A stretch of 43,482 bases of DNA, from contig MVQH01000057.1 in NCBI GenBank assembly GCA_002067755.1, positions 1-43,482 on the forward strand, read 5' to 3'. Position numbers and translations under genes: made by a program. The stretch comes from Methanosaeta sp. PtaB.Bin018. Its GTDB lineage: Archaea; Halobacteriota; Methanosarcinia; Methanotrichales; Methanotrichaceae. The notes beneath the pieces are model-generated. The model made no database searches. It was not told the DNA's origin and saw only the letters and a list, made by a program, of their open reading frames with translations. Each line of letters begins with the position of its first letter. Position 1 is the stretch's first letter. Of this stretch, positions 25,307 through 34,986 are shown in pieces.

Positions 25307-26280
25307 TCCTTCAAGCCTTCCATGGTAACTGAGAATACCGCCTCGCCATCGGGCAAATTGGGCGAATCCACCAGCCGAGCAATGCGCTTCTCGCCCTTGG
25401 ACTTTCTAAGATACAGACGGAATGTGGCGGTATGGCCCAAAACATGACCACCCACGGGCTTGGTAGGATCTCCAAAGAATGTGTCGGGCTTTGCCATGAC
25501 CTGATTGGTCACTAGGATCAAGGCGTTGTTCAGATCGGCGAAACGCATCAGGTCGTGCAGGTGCTTGTTCAGCTTCTGCTGGCGGTCGGCAAGTGTTCCG
25601 CGCCCGACGTACTCCGCCCGGAAGTGAGCCGTCACCGAATCCACGATGAGAAGACGTACGGGCTTCTCGGAATCCTTTAGCTTCTCGGCGAGATCCATGG
25701 CATTCTCGGCCAGGAGAATCTGATGGTTGGAGTTGAAGGCACGCGCGACGCTGATGTGCTTTAAGAACTCCTCTGGCTCCCACGTTTGGCCCTCCGGGCC
25801 TGGCGGCAGGCCGCGCACCATCTGTGCGATGCGCTCCGGCCGAAATGTGTTCTCAGTGTCGATGATGATGGTCGAGCCGTTCAGGCCCCCCATCTCCAAA
25901 GGCAGTTGAACGTTTATGGCCAGTTGGTGGGCGACCTGCGTCTTGCCTGAGCCAAATTCGCCGTATAGCTCCACTATGGCCTGCGTCTCCATGCCGCCAC
26001 CCAAAAGTTCGTTGAAGCCCTTGCTGCCAGTAGTGATCTTGCCTACCAGCTTTCTGCGCTCTAATATTCGATCCCCCGTCTCAAAGCCGCCCACGTCTGC
26101 AGCTTCCCTGGCTCCTGCTATGATCTTGGCGGCAGTGGCCTCGCCAACCTCCGCGGCTGCCACCAGCTCTCCTGGAGAGGCGACAGCTATGGCTTCTATG
26201 GAGTTGAAGCCTGCCTCCCGCAGCTTCTCGGCTGTGGCCGGGCCCACGCCCGGGAGATCTTCCAGCAATTTCGTAGACAT
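25303..26280 (-). CDS. radA: DNA repair and recombination protein RadA
   Basis: 325 residues from ATG 26280. N-terminal helix-hairpin-helix domain ([19 protein letters not shown]), then the RecA/Rad51 core with Walker [10 protein letters not shown], Walker [13 protein letters not shown], the L2-region block [25 protein letters not shown] and the ATP-cap end. RadA forms filaments on single-stranded DNA and drives strand exchange. The frame is open for 35 codons upstream but that part overlaps the RPA gene; ATG 26280 has GAGG 10 bases before it. Downstream of the RPA gene on the same strand, gap 37 bp, which fits a shared recombination role. Confidence 0.97.
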   Translation of the reverse strand: MSTKLLEDLPGVGPATAEKLREAGFNSIEAIAVASPGELVAAAEVGEATAAKIIAGAREAADVGGFETGDRILERRKLVGKITTGSKGFNELLGGGMETQAIVELYGEFGSGKTQVAHQLAINVQLPLEMGGLNGSTIIIDTENTFRPERIAQMVRGLPPGPEGQTWEPEEFLKHISVARAFNSNHQILLAENAMDLAEKLKDSEKPVRLLIVDSVTAHFRAEYVGRGTLADRQQKLNKHLHDLMRFADLNNALILVTNQVMAKPDTFFGDPTKPVGGHVLGHTATFRLYLRKSKGEKRIARLVDSPNLPDGEAVFSVTMEGLKD

Positions 26281-26317
26281 CTTCAAATTTCCTCGAATAA
26301 TTGTGTGTATTTCTTCT

Positions 26318-27451
26318 TTAACTTGATTGCTGGGGCGGCGCGAAAGTAATCCTGGTGCGCCACCCGCATGACAGCTCGAGTTCATCGTTCCAGCCGCTCT
26401 TCGCCATGCAGTCGATCAGCTCTGCCCTGTAGCCCAGATCAAGGCCCTGTAGGAGTCTGACATGCTCTCCCCATAGGGCTACCTTCACCCTTCCCGTGGC
26501 GTCTGAGATGTGGATGTTTGCGACACAACCCATCGTTCCATCGTCTCTCTGAAACTCGCGCACTTCGCCGATGCCTGTCACAAATCCTGCAACGCTGCAG
26601 AGCATTCCCGGCTTCAGGTCTGCAATAGGTGTCATCACCTCTCTGAAGCTCACCTGTTGGGAGCTCTTTCTGATGGCTGTGTAGCTACCGGCCTGGATCT
26701 CCACTGAGCCATAGCGTTCTCGAGAAGAGCCGTTTATTATCTCAAGGGTCTCGCCCTTCTCCAGGGCCATCCTGGCATTCTCATTCCATAACGTGAGCCT
26801 GATCTTGCCAGTCTCATCCCCCAGGAGCACAGTCCGAACCTGGCCTTTGCCGCCATCTTTGCGCACGAACTCCCTGATCTCGCCTGGATCCACAACCCTG
26901 GCCACGAGGTTCACCTCGCCCATATCCCTCCTTATTTCAGATATCTTGTAGGGATCTGCTCTCGGTTTTATGTCCAGTTCCACCTCTTCGATGTTGCCAG
27001 TGCGACCCAAACTCACCTCAGTTCCTGCATAGCCCTCTCTTGCCAGGCCCCTTACTTTGAGGCACTGATTCACCCTCAGATCGCCAGATCTAATCAGCTC
27101 AGCCGCTTCATCCCAGAGAGTGACGCGCACAGTGCCTGTCTCGTCGCCCAATGTCAGATTGGCAACGCGTCCTATGGACCCATCAGAGCGGTTGAACTCT
27201 CTAACCTCCGAGACCGCAAGCACCTTCCCCGTGAAGGTTACATTCCCCCTCTCAGGCCTGATGCTTCCGATCTTGGTTTGAACCTCAGAGGCTCCCAGGT
27301 CCCTTGCAACGAGCATGGCCGCAGTCCTCTGATCGCACAGTCCTGCCATAAGGGCCACCTTCTCCTCTACTCTGGCCTTGAAATCATCTAAAGTGACCTG
27401 ATCTGCCACCTGGTTATAAATTTCCTCTAATTCCGCGTCCATCCCAGTCAT
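26318..27451 (-). CDS. rpa: Replication protein A-like single-stranded DNA-binding protein with three OB folds
   Basis: About 377 residues. Three OB domains are visible as repeated blocks: [69 protein letters not shown] and [34 protein letters not shown]. No zinc finger is present, unlike some archaeal RPAs. It should coat single-stranded DNA in replication and repair. Start uncertain: ATG 27451 overlaps the preceding stop as ATGA, and ATG 27442 has GGATGA at 6 bases; earlier in-frame starts lie inside the ATPase gene and are unlikely. Directly upstream of radA. Confidence 0.93.
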   Translation of the reverse strand: MTGMDAELEEIYNQVADQVTLDDFKARVEEKVALMAGLCDQRTAAMLVARDLGASEVQTKIGSIRPERGNVTFTGKVLAVSEVREFNRSDGSIGRVANLTLGDETGTVRVTLWDEAAELIRSGDLRVNQCLKVRGLAREGYAGTEVSLGRTGNIEEVELDIKPRADPYKISEIRRDMGEVNLVARVVDPGEIREFVRKDGGKGQVRTVLLGDETGKIRLTLWNENARMALEKGETLEIINGSSRERYGSVEIQAGSYTAIRKSSQQVSFREVMTPIADLKPGMLCSVAGFVTGIGEVREFQRDDGTMGCVANIHISDATGRVKVALWGEHVRLLQGLDLGYRAELIDCMAKSGWNDELELSCGWRTRITFAPPQQSS

Positions 27452-29181
27452 CCTTGAACAGCGCAGGCCTCTTCCATATACCTCAAGTAGGGTGCATGGC
27501 AGCTGGCGAGGAATGCGTTGCAAACTGTATCAGGATCCCCGTCTGCCACCATGGCGCCCTTCTCGATCAGTATCGCCCTGTGAGATACTTCCTTGACGAA
27601 ACCCACGTGGTGGCTGACTAAGATTATCGTAGTATTATATTTTGCATTGATCTTTTTGATGGCGTTGGAGACCTCACGGAGCGTGAGGGGGTCGATATCG
27701 CCAAACGGCTCGTCCAGGATCAAGATCTTTGGTCTGGCCGCAAGGAGTATGGCAAGCGATGCTCTTACCCTCTCACCGCCGCTGAGCTGATCCGGCAGCT
27801 TCCACATAACCTCCGGGTCCAATGACATGAGCTTGAAGACGGGCTTTGCGAACTTTTGGGCCTCAGTTGCCGGAAACCGCGGGAACAGATCGTTGAATAT
27901 ATCTCTTGTAAGTCCCAGGGCCTCAAAGGCAGCTTTCGCATCCTCTTCCGACATATCAGTCAGAGTGTAGATGACGTCCAGCACCTTGTCGCTGATGCCC
28001 ATCTCCTCGGCGACTGAGCGGGCATATTCGATCACGTCGTTGCCCTTGACGCCCAGCTGATAGGCGATCTGATCGAGGATCGTCTCTCCTGAATAGAGGG
28101 CAAACTCCTGATACATTATGCCCATTGTCCGGCGCACATCCATTCTCTCAGGCGAATAGGCCAGCATATCCACCCATTTGTCAGCATATCGATAGCATAC
28201 AGAGCCTTCGTCAGGCATCTTGATGCCCTGCAGGATCTTGAGCAGTGTGGTCTTTCCGCCGCCGCTGTTGCCTATGAATGAGGTGATCTCGCCCTCAAAT
28301 ATCTCAAAGTTGAGGTTCTCCATCTTCAGGGCCTTCAAGACCTCTCCTGTGCCAACCACGTAGTTCCTCTTGCATAGACCCCTCACCTTGATCAGCGGCC
28401 TGGAATCAGGCCTGGGCTTCAATGGCTCGGATTCTGCAATTCCTGCCATGAACCTATCGAGGACCTCTGCCGGCCTCCCATCTGCTACGATCTCTCCGCT
28501 CTCCAGCCAGATCAGCCGGTCTGCCAGATATTCATGGATCTCGGGCAGGTGAGAGACTACTATTATGGTCAGATTCATCTCCCTGTTCACATTCTTGACT
28601 GCGTCGAGGACCTCTTGCTTTGTAGCCGGACACGCCATGGTGGCGGGCTCGTCCAGGAGAAGGATCTTTGGTTTTTTGGCAAGTTGCCTGGCTATGAGCA
28701 GCCTTTGCTTCTCACCGCCGCTGAGGATGGTAGCCAGATGATGTGCCTTATTCTCCAGGCCCACCATCCGCAGGTAGTACATGGCCTCATTGTACATCTC
28801 ATCATAATCGGAATCCTCGGGGGTTGGCAGGACCTCGTAGCCCATTTTGCGAGAATAGACCCTTCGCACCACATTTTTGAGGGCCGACTCAGTCCACAGG
28901 GCGAAGTCCCTCTGGAGATGGATGGCTGTGATGGCCATCTGTTTTCTCACAACATCATCGCTTGAATCGGGGAGGATGGTGATGCCGTCCATGATTATCC
29001 TTCCAGAATCAAAGCTCTCCATCCCTCGCAGGATCTTCATAAGGGTGCTCTTGCCACCCCCGCTCTTTCCCACAATCCCCAATACCTCACCAGGCTTCGT
29101 GGAGAAGCTGATATTTTTAAGCGCTTCTATGTCCCTATCCTTCAACCTGTAGGTTTTGGACAGATTCTCAACCTGAAGCAA
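27448..29181 (-). CDS. atwA: Twin-ATPase ABC protein, methyl-coenzyme M reductase component A2 type
   Basis: 577 residues with two ABC ATPase domains and no membrane segments. Walker A GKSGGGKST (38-46) and GNSGGGKTT; signatures LSGGEKQR and LSGGERVRAS; Walker B LLLDEPA and LILDEPFGD. Length, the GGGK loops and the insert with YSPERMDVRRTMGIMYQEFALY match component A2 (AtwA), which uses ATP to help reduce and activate the nickel cofactor of methyl-CoM reductase, the last enzyme of methane formation. TTG 29181 has GGAGG upstream. It starts 13 bp after metG and overlaps the RPA gene, so five genes seem to form one transcript. Confidence 0.88.
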   Translation of the reverse strand: MLQVENLSKTYRLKDRDIEALKNISFSTKPGEVLGIVGKSGGGKSTLMKILRGMESFDSGRIIMDGITILPDSSDDVVRKQMAITAIHLQRDFALWTESALKNVVRRVYSRKMGYEVLPTPEDSDYDEMYNEAMYYLRMVGLENKAHHLATILSGGEKQRLLIARQLAKKPKILLLDEPATMACPATKQEVLDAVKNVNREMNLTIIVVSHLPEIHEYLADRLIWLESGEIVADGRPAEVLDRFMAGIAESEPLKPRPDSRPLIKVRGLCKRNYVVGTGEVLKALKMENLNFEIFEGEITSFIGNSGGGKTTLLKILQGIKMPDEGSVCYRYADKWVDMLAYSPERMDVRRTMGIMYQEFALYSGETILDQIAYQLGVKGNDVIEYARSVAEEMGISDKVLDVIYTLTDMSEEDAKAAFEALGLTRDIFNDLFPRFPATEAQKFAKPVFKLMSLDPEVMWKLPDQLSGGERVRASLAILLAARPKILILDEPFGDIDPLTLREVSNAIKKINAKYNTTIILVSHHVGFVKEVSHRAILIEKGAMVADGDPDTVCNAFLASCHAPYLRYMEEACAVQG

Positions 29182-29194
29182 TTACCTGTTCCTC

Positions 29195-31201
29195 CTACCT
29201 CACCTTAGTTCCGGTTTTCACAGATTCACGCGGCTGAAGAAGTACCGCTTTACCGTTCGCGTCTGCTGCCAGGAGCATGGCCTGCGACTCGATGCCGAAT
29301 AGCTTGGCAGGCTTCAGGTTGGTCAGGACCACTACCTGCGTGCCCACCAGATCCTCAGGCCTGTACCATTGGGCAATTCCTGCAACCACCTGGCGAGTCT
29401 CGCTGCCTATGTCCACATTTAGCTTCAAGAGCTTTTCAGAGCCCTTGATGCGGCCAGCCTCATTTATCTCGCCAATGCACAATTCCAGGGAGCTGAACTC
29501 CTCGAAGGAGATCTGTCTTTTCTTCTCCACAATTCTACCTTCTGCCTCAGCCTTCTCAACTCTCTCCAAAAATATCCTCTCCAGTCCTTGGACTGTGGCC
29601 TCCTCAATTCGAGAGAACAGGATCTGGGGCCTTCCTAGAGGCTGTCCAGCGATCATTGGCTCCAGTGCATCCTGGAAGGGCTTACAGCTGACATCTCCTT
29701 CCAAGCCGAGCTGCCTCCATGCAAAATCCATCTTGGAGGGCATGATCGGATCCATGAGAATCACAAGGGCCTTGGCGATCTGCAGGCAGCTCCTCAGCAC
29801 AGCGCCGGCCCGAGCTTTGTCGCCCTTGACGAGCTTCCATGGTTCGTGGCTCTGGAAGTATGTATTGCCATAGTCAGCCAGGCTCATCACGCTGTCTGTA
29901 GCCTTCTTGAACTCATACTCTTCCATGGCAGAGACAAAATCCTTCGTCGTCTCCTCTATCCTCTCCATGACCTCTTGGTCCATCTCTCCATGCGGGACAC
30001 GTGCCTCGAAGTTCTTCACAGCGAATGTCAGGGCCCTGTTGAGGAAGTTGCCGAAAGCGCCAACGAGTTCTGTGTTGACCTTATCGGCAAAGATCTTCCA
30101 GGAGAAATTGACCTCCTTGTTGTGGGCGGTGTAGCTGGCGAGATAATAGCGCAGAAGATCCGGATGCAGGCCCTTATCCAGATAATCTTCCTTCACCCAG
30201 ATGACATTGCCGCGTGATTTGGAGAATTTCTTGTCGTCTATCTTGAGCATGCCACTGGCTACGACAGCTGAGGGAAGTGTGTATCCAGCCCCCTTTAACA
30301 TGGACGGCCAGAATATGCAGTGATGATACACGATGTCTCCGCCGATGAAGTGAACTATCCGAGAATCGCTCTTCCAGTACCTCTTCCAGTCGACGTTGTT
30401 CTTTGCACACCACTCCTCTGTGAAGGCTATGTATCCTATCGGCGCATCCACCCAGACATAAACTACCAGATCGCTGCTGCCCGGAAACTTCACGCCCCAG
30501 CTCATGTTCCTGGTGATGCACCAGTCTTTCAGCTCCTGGCGCACCCACTCCATGGCGTAATTTCGGGCGGATGCCGTGCCGCCCAGGGTCTCAAGATACT
30601 TCAGTAAAAAGTCCTTGAACTGAGAGAGACGGAAAAAGTAGTGAACCTGCTTGCGGTATTCGGCTTTGCCGCCGCAGACCTTGCAGACTGCGTTCTTGAT
30701 CTCTCCAGGCTCCAGGTGGCGGCCGCAGCCCATATCGCACTCATCGCCGCGGGCATGTTTGCCGCAGTAGGGGCATTCACCCTCTACATACCTGTCCGGC
30801 AGGAAGCGCTGGCATGTTGGGCAGTAGGCCAGCTCGATCTCCTTTGGATAGACGTGGCCGCCTTCCATAAGCGCCAAAACCATCTCTTGTGTGCGATTGT
30901 GACATGCAGGGTCATCTGTGTCGCCGAATATGTCGAAATCGACTCCCAATCCCTTGAAGACCTCATCGAAGTGCCGATGATATTTGGCTACGAGCGCCTT
31001 TGGCTCAACCCCTTGAGCTTCTGCATTGACCACGATGGGCGTCCCGTGGGCATCGGAGCCGCAGACGAAGAGAACGTCGCGCCCCATCTTTCGCAGGGAT
31101 CGAACGTAGATGTCCGCAGGCACATAAGTTCTGAGATGGCCTAAATGACAGGGCCCATTGGCATAGGGCAGGCCACATGTTACAAGGATAGGCGATGACA
31201 A
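29195..31201 (-). CDS. metG: Methionyl-tRNA synthetase
   Basis: 668 residues. Class I motifs HLGH in [14 protein letters not shown] and KFSKSRG (archaeal form of KMSKS); a doubled zinc knuckle CPTC...CPYC...CDMGC...CKVC around 130-180; anticodon domain; and a C-terminal OB tRNA-binding domain ([27 protein letters not shown]... is its signature region). Charges tRNA-Met for initiation and elongation. TTG 31201 is preceded by a perfect GGAGGTG at 6 bases, a clear case where TTG is the start. A TATA-like CTATATCT at 31243-31236 makes this the likely promoter of the metG-atwA-rpa-radA-pgp string. Confidence 0.97.
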   Translation of the reverse strand: MSSPILVTCGLPYANGPCHLGHLRTYVPADIYVRSLRKMGRDVLFVCGSDAHGTPIVVNAEAQGVEPKALVAKYHRHFDEVFKGLGVDFDIFGDTDDPACHNRTQEMVLALMEGGHVYPKEIELAYCPTCQRFLPDRYVEGECPYCGKHARGDECDMGCGRHLEPGEIKNAVCKVCGGKAEYRKQVHYFFRLSQFKDFLLKYLETLGGTASARNYAMEWVRQELKDWCITRNMSWGVKFPGSSDLVVYVWVDAPIGYIAFTEEWCAKNNVDWKRYWKSDSRIVHFIGGDIVYHHCIFWPSMLKGAGYTLPSAVVASGMLKIDDKKFSKSRGNVIWVKEDYLDKGLHPDLLRYYLASYTAHNKEVNFSWKIFADKVNTELVGAFGNFLNRALTFAVKNFEARVPHGEMDQEVMERIEETTKDFVSAMEEYEFKKATDSVMSLADYGNTYFQSHEPWKLVKGDKARAGAVLRSCLQIAKALVILMDPIMPSKMDFAWRQLGLEGDVSCKPFQDALEPMIAGQPLGRPQILFSRIEEATVQGLERIFLERVEKAEAEGRIVEKKRQISFEEFSSLELCIGEINEAGRIKGSEKLLKLNVDIGSETRQVVAGIAQWYRPEDLVGTQVVVLTNLKPAKLFGIESQAMLLAADANGKAVLLQPRESVKTGTKVR

Positions 31202-31235
31202 CTAGAACACCTCCAACGGTTATGATGTAACAGAG

Positions 31236-31243
31236 AGATATAG
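31236..31243 (-). promoter_or_regulatory. Possible TATA box of metG
   Basis: CTATATCT on the minus strand, 35-42 bases before TTG 31201; places the start near 31213 with the GGAGGTG site in the short leader. Confidence 0.5.
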
Positions 31244-31298
31244 GTTTCCCAGCGTCAGCTGCCAGCTCCCCTAAGGGAACGATCCTGCCTCCGGATCA

Positions 31299-31484
31299 TC
31301 ACAGAACTAGCCCGCAGGCTAGATACTGCTCCTTTGATACTGTGGCAGACTCTTCGATGCAGATCAAGAGCTTTCTGAGGCATGCCATTGCCCCCACGCA
31401 AGCCTCAGATATTTTGTTGCATATCTGAGCAAAGCTATCCAGAGCCTTGATGAGGGATTCATCATTCACGATAATTATCTGCAA
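31299..31484 (-). CDS. Possible small hypothetical protein (61 residues)
   Basis: An open frame with TTG start and no family likeness that I recognise. It is rich in amphipathic helix (ESLIKALDSFAQICNKISEACVGAMACLRKLLICI) with five cysteines. Codon choice resembles that of its neighbours. A TATA-like AATAAAAAC lies about 25-30 bases upstream in an AT-rich region shared with the divergent winged-helix gene. GTG 31469 is an alternative start. Neither start has a ribosome site, so a leaderless message would be needed. Without this gene the 31202-31630 stretch would hold only promoters. Confidence 0.4.
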   Translation of the reverse strand: MQIIIVNDESLIKALDSFAQICNKISEACVGAMACLRKLLICIEESATVSKEQYLACGLVL

Positions 31485-31630
31485 GGCTCTTTTTGCAATA
31501 GTGTTTTTATTTTTTCACATTTTCAGATATTCTTATAAAATTTTAATACAAAAAACCACATCTTGTCAAAAGGAATTTATACTATGACTATATCAAAATA
31601 AATTAAGTCCAATCTTGGTTTGTGATTACG

Positions 31631-31942
31631 ATGTCAAGAAAGATGGGAGAGATACCTGCAAACAGCTCCTCGGCCCTGCAAGAGAGAGCACTAAATCTAA
31701 TAGGCTCAACATCGGATGGCCTGCTCCAGTCGGAGCTCCGAAGGCTCTTATGTATCGATAGCAGTAAATGCTCGAGAATGGTCTGGAGAATGCTGTCGTC
31801 AGGTCACATCTACAGGGAGAGGGTGCCTTCGAGCAGCACTTTTCGCATCAGGCTGTCTCACCAAACGGGCAAGGCCGCAAGATTTAGCTACATCGATAGA
31901 TACTTAACTGAGATCTATCTGGAATACGTGACACGCTCTTAG
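31631..31942 (+). CDS. Winged-helix DNA-binding protein
   Basis: 103 residues from ATG 31631, which follows GTGAT; the frame opens at GTG 31622. The segment ALNLIGSTSDGLLQSELRRLLCIDSSKCSRMVWRMLSSGHIYRERV is a helix-turn-helix plus wing of the MarR/Lrs14 kind seen in many small archaeal regulators. The C-terminal helix (SYIDRYLTEIYLEYVTRS) may serve for dimers. Target unknown; its own promoter region and the lipid prenyltransferase gene, 15 bp downstream, are likely co-regulated. Confidence 0.7.
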   Translation: MSRKMGEIPANSSSALQERALNLIGSTSDGLLQSELRRLLCIDSSKCSRMVWRMLSSGHIYRERVPSSSTFRIRLSHQTGKAARFSYIDRYLTEIYLEYVTRS

Positions 31943-31957
31943 TTGAGGCTGACCCGC

Positions 31958-32794
31958 ATGGGGATTGAGGCTTTGAGGGCATTCTGGGAGATTTTGCGTC
32001 CGCTCAACTGCGCTATGGCAGGCATAGCTGCCGTCATCGGACTGGCAATAACCTCGAGCCAAAATCTCAGGATTTTAATCTTGATCTTCCTGGCAGTTTT
32101 CTTGATCGCAGGCGCTGGCAATGCAGTTAACGATTACTACGATCGAGCGATAGATGCCGTCAACAGGCCGAAGCGACCAATACCCAGCGGTCGAATCGGT
32201 TCCCAGACGGCCCTCAGATATTCGCTTCTCCTTTTTGCAGCTGGCTGCATTATGGCAGGAATTGTGAATCAGATCTGCCTTGGGGTGGCAGTCCTCAACT
32301 CAGCTCTGTTGATCTTTTATGCCAGGAGCCTCAAGGCCACGCCACTCGCAGGAAACATCTGCGTGGCTTTTCTGACGGGCTCAACCTTCCTCTTCGGGGG
32401 AGGTGCCGCAGGCGTTGCCGGACTGCTGGCAAACAAGGTCCCTTTCTTCCTCTCCTTTTTGGCGACCATGAGCCGCGAGATCATGAAGGATGTGGAGGAC
32501 ATTGAAGGAGACCGTCTGGGCGGGGCAAAGACGCTTCCAATCCTGGCAGGGGCGCGAACTGCATCAGCCCTAGCCGCCGCCTTTGCCGCTCTTGCGGTGG
32601 CGCTGAGCTTCACGGCACCCTTTGGTATGGCTTACATGGCAATAGTGGCTGTAGCAGATCTATTCTTCCTGGCCTCGATCACGATTATGGCCAGGGGAGA
32701 TGCCGCAGGATCGCAGAGGGCGCTCAAGATCGGAATGGCATTCGCCCTGGCTGCGTTCCTTGCGGGAGCGCTGCACCAGATGGAGATCTTGTAA
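31958..32794 (+). CDS. UbiA-family prenyltransferase, probably digeranylgeranylglyceryl phosphate synthase
   Basis: 278 residues with eight to nine membrane helices. First aspartate-rich motif NAVNDYYDRAIDAVNRPKRPIPSG and second DVEDIEGDRLGGAKTLPI are the Mg-diphosphate sites of UbiA enzymes; the NRPxRPIPSG form and length fit the archaeal enzyme that adds the second geranylgeranyl chain in membrane-lipid synthesis. ATG 31958 has GAGG 9 bases upstream and is preferred to TTG 31943. It follows a winged-helix gene. Confidence 0.9.
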   Translation: MGIEALRAFWEILRPLNCAMAGIAAVIGLAITSSQNLRILILIFLAVFLIAGAGNAVNDYYDRAIDAVNRPKRPIPSGRIGSQTALRYSLLLFAAGCIMAGIVNQICLGVAVLNSALLIFYARSLKATPLAGNICVAFLTGSTFLFGGGAAGVAGLLANKVPFFLSFLATMSREIMKDVEDIEGDRLGGAKTLPILAGARTASALAAAFAALAVALSFTAPFGMAYMAIVAVADLFFLASITIMARGDAAGSQRALKIGMAFALAAFLAGALHQMEIL

Positions 32795-32798
32795 TCTT

Positions 32799-34478
32799 TT
32801 AGCGGTGTGCAAAGTTCGCAATTATCGGCTCGCCGAGCCGATTGATCCGCACAAATCCATAACGCTCAAACTGCACTACCTGGTTCAGCTCATTGGCGAT
32901 TCCTGCCTCGCCCACGCCCTCGTCGATCCCATCCGGCTTCATCACCTTCACCGCCACGCCGCTTGCGGGCGCCCAATGGATGATCTTCATCCTCTTGCCC
33001 ACATCCCTGCCCTCGAAGCGCGCCCTCGCAGGCTCGAGGCTCAAGATCTCAACATTGCACAGGTCCTTCAGCCGAATCCTGTCTCCTATCTTCAGGCCCT
33101 CAAGATCGCTGTGACAGATGAAGACCTTGTTTTTAGCAGGTATCTCCCTGTATCCTCTGTCTATGGCAGGATGCAGCGGCGCTTTTGCTGTAGCTGGAAC
33201 ATCTCCCTCTATTTGCAGCTCAACTGGATTCCAGACGAAAAAGTAGCGATTGGCCTTGGGATCTATGAGCTTTCTATTCTCGGCATAGATGGAATCCATG
33301 CTGATGGCAATGTCAGTCTCGCCCACTCCAAGGTCTATCATGAACTTGCGCAGGGCCTCTGGCTGAATGCCCCGACAGCGCAAGGCCCGCACCGTTGGCA
33401 CCCTGGGATCGTCCCAGCCAGTATACTCCCCTGCCTCTATGGCCTTGCGCAGCTTGCTGGTGCTGAAAGATCCGAACTGATGGATCCTGATCCTGCCCCA
33501 GTGAATCACCTGCGGATACTTCCAGCCTAGATACTCGTAGAGATACCTCTGTCGGCTACCGCTGTCTGCCAGATCCTTGCCCCTAAGTATGTGAGTCGTG
33601 CCAAGCAGATGATCCTCCACAGCCGACTCGAAATCGAGCAGCGGCCAGACACGAAACTTGCTTCCTACCAGTGGATGAGGAGACGAAACGATCCGGAAAG
33701 CCGGCCAGTCACGAATGGCCGGATCCTTGTGGCCCATGTCCGTCTTGATCCTCAAAACCGCCTGGCCTTCGGCCAGAGTGCCATCGAGCATCTGCCCCCA
33801 GAGCTCTAGGTTCCTCTCCACCGTCTGATCCCTGTGCTCGCATGGCACTCCTCTGTCCTTGTGCTCCTTGAAGACAGACTGAGGACAGCCGCAAACATAA
33901 GCCCCGCCCCTCGAGATCAGCTCCTCTACTATCGGGTAGTATAGATCGATCCTCTCGCTCGCCGTTATCACCAAATCGGGCTTGGCATCCAACCATGCGC
34001 AGTCCTCCAGATACCAGCCGTAAGCCTCCAGCATTGGCCGCTTCTTCACGGGATCTGTGTCATCGAAGCGTATGATGAACTTGCCGCCGTATTTTTTGAC
34101 ATATTCCGAGTTTACGATGATGCCTCGCGCACTGCCAAGCGTCGGCGGCCCATTTGGGTTGGGCGCAAAGCGCATGACCACGCCTCCACTTGCGCCTTGC
34201 AGATCCGGCAGGCCTTTTTCGGGTTCTTTTTTCACAGAGAGCTCCACTAAAAGCTCGGGTGCGATGGCCTCAAGCCTCCTGTGCCACTCATCAGGGCCTG
34301 CCTTTTCTACCTCAGCCAGGACCTCTTTTACAAGTGGCGATACCTCCTTGGCCCGTGCTCGAAGCTCAGGATGCTCGCCCATGAGCTTGCCCATGACAGC
34401 TCCGGCGTTTGGAGCTGCCTTGTACTTCACCGCGTTCTGAAGCGCATACATCTCAATGAGCTCTCTTGTCTTTTCCAT
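32799..34478 (-). CDS. gltX: Glutamyl-tRNA synthetase (archaeal, GlnRS-like)
   Basis: 559 residues. N-terminal helical region, catalytic fold with FAPNPNGPPTLGSARG around 105-119, RFDDTDPVKKRP, VEDHLLGTTHILRGKDL, IHQFGSFSTSKLRKAI as the second ATP motif, and a beta-barrel anticodon part of the archaeal/eukaryal kind. In the first ATP motif both histidines of HIGH are replaced (TLGS at 113-116). It makes Glu-tRNA-Glu and usually also Glu-tRNA-Gln in archaea. ATG 34478 is preceded by GGGAGATC; TTG 34493 is the longer alternative. Confidence 0.95.
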   Translation of the reverse strand: MEKTRELIEMYALQNAVKYKAAPNAGAVMGKLMGEHPELRARAKEVSPLVKEVLAEVEKAGPDEWHRRLEAIAPELLVELSVKKEPEKGLPDLQGASGGVVMRFAPNPNGPPTLGSARGIIVNSEYVKKYGGKFIIRFDDTDPVKKRPMLEAYGWYLEDCAWLDAKPDLVITASERIDLYYPIVEELISRGGAYVCGCPQSVFKEHKDRGVPCEHRDQTVERNLELWGQMLDGTLAEGQAVLRIKTDMGHKDPAIRDWPAFRIVSSPHPLVGSKFRVWPLLDFESAVEDHLLGTTHILRGKDLADSGSRQRYLYEYLGWKYPQVIHWGRIRIHQFGSFSTSKLRKAIEAGEYTGWDDPRVPTVRALRCRGIQPEALRKFMIDLGVGETDIAISMDSIYAENRKLIDPKANRYFFVWNPVELQIEGDVPATAKAPLHPAIDRGYREIPAKNKVFICHSDLEGLKIGDRIRLKDLCNVEILSLEPARARFEGRDVGKRMKIIHWAPASGVAVKVMKPDGIDEGVGEAGIANELNQVVQFERYGFVRINRLGEPIIANFAHR

Positions 34479-34511
34479 TCTTGGATCTCCCAAAAAACCA
34501 ATTACCCTACC

Positions 34512-34928
34512 TTAATTTGATTGTTTTGCATTTATCTTGCCAGCCTTCCGCAGGGCATCGCCGATTATTTTTTTATGATCGAAGGCCAGTGGCGGGAGGC
34601 TCTGCGATGGGAAGACCTCTGCAGATCTTGCATCCGACCCAGATACCAGATCTCCTCGACCCTCTGCAAGATATGCGACGGATACCACGTGCCCTCTGGG
34701 GTCGCGCCCAGGATCTGAGTAGATGCCCACCAGATCCCTTAAAGCGATGTCAAGGCCAGTCTCCTCTCTGGCCTCCCTTTTCACTGCATCCTCAACCGTC
34801 TCGCCCACCTCCACGAAGCCGCCAGGAAGGGCATAGCAGCCCTGATATGGCGGACTGTGCCGCTTTATGAGCACTATCCCTCCGCGAAAGAGTATTATGG
34901 CATCCACCGCCAGGAGAGGAGTCATCAT
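34512..34928 (-). CDS. Nudix hydrolase (ADP-ribose pyrophosphatase type)
   Basis: About 138 residues. A complete Nudix box GGFVEVGETVEDAVKREAREETGL (G-x5-E-x7-REVxEE-x-G) spans about 37-60. The N-terminal strand VDAIILFRGGIVLIKRHSPPYQGCYALPGG is typical of ADP-ribose or NAD-related pyrophosphatases; the true substrate is not readable. GGTGA lies 6 bases before ATG 34928; ATG 34934 is too close to it. Divergent from mfnE. Confidence 0.88.
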   Translation of the reverse strand: MMTPLLAVDAIILFRGGIVLIKRHSPPYQGCYALPGGFVEVGETVEDAVKREAREETGLDIALRDLVGIYSDPGRDPRGHVVSVAYLAEGRGDLVSGSDARSAEVFPSQSLPPLAFDHKKIIGDALRKAGKINAKQSN

Positions 34929-34951
34929 TCTCATTCACCACAACCGAAATG

Positions 34952-34960
34952 CTTATTTAC
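34952..34960 (+). promoter_or_regulatory. TATA box upstream of the 34987 hairpin
   Basis: CTTATTTAC preceded by CCGAAATG (BRE-like). A start about 25 bases on (near 34981-34985) falls immediately before the inverted repeat at 34987. Confidence 0.5.
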
Positions 34961-34986
34961 GACTGAAACCGTCGGGACATACGGCA

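Noticed and set aside
30174-30548. Open frames inside metG, gltX and other large genes on either strand
   Set aside because: All are off-frame shadows of genes with clear motifs.
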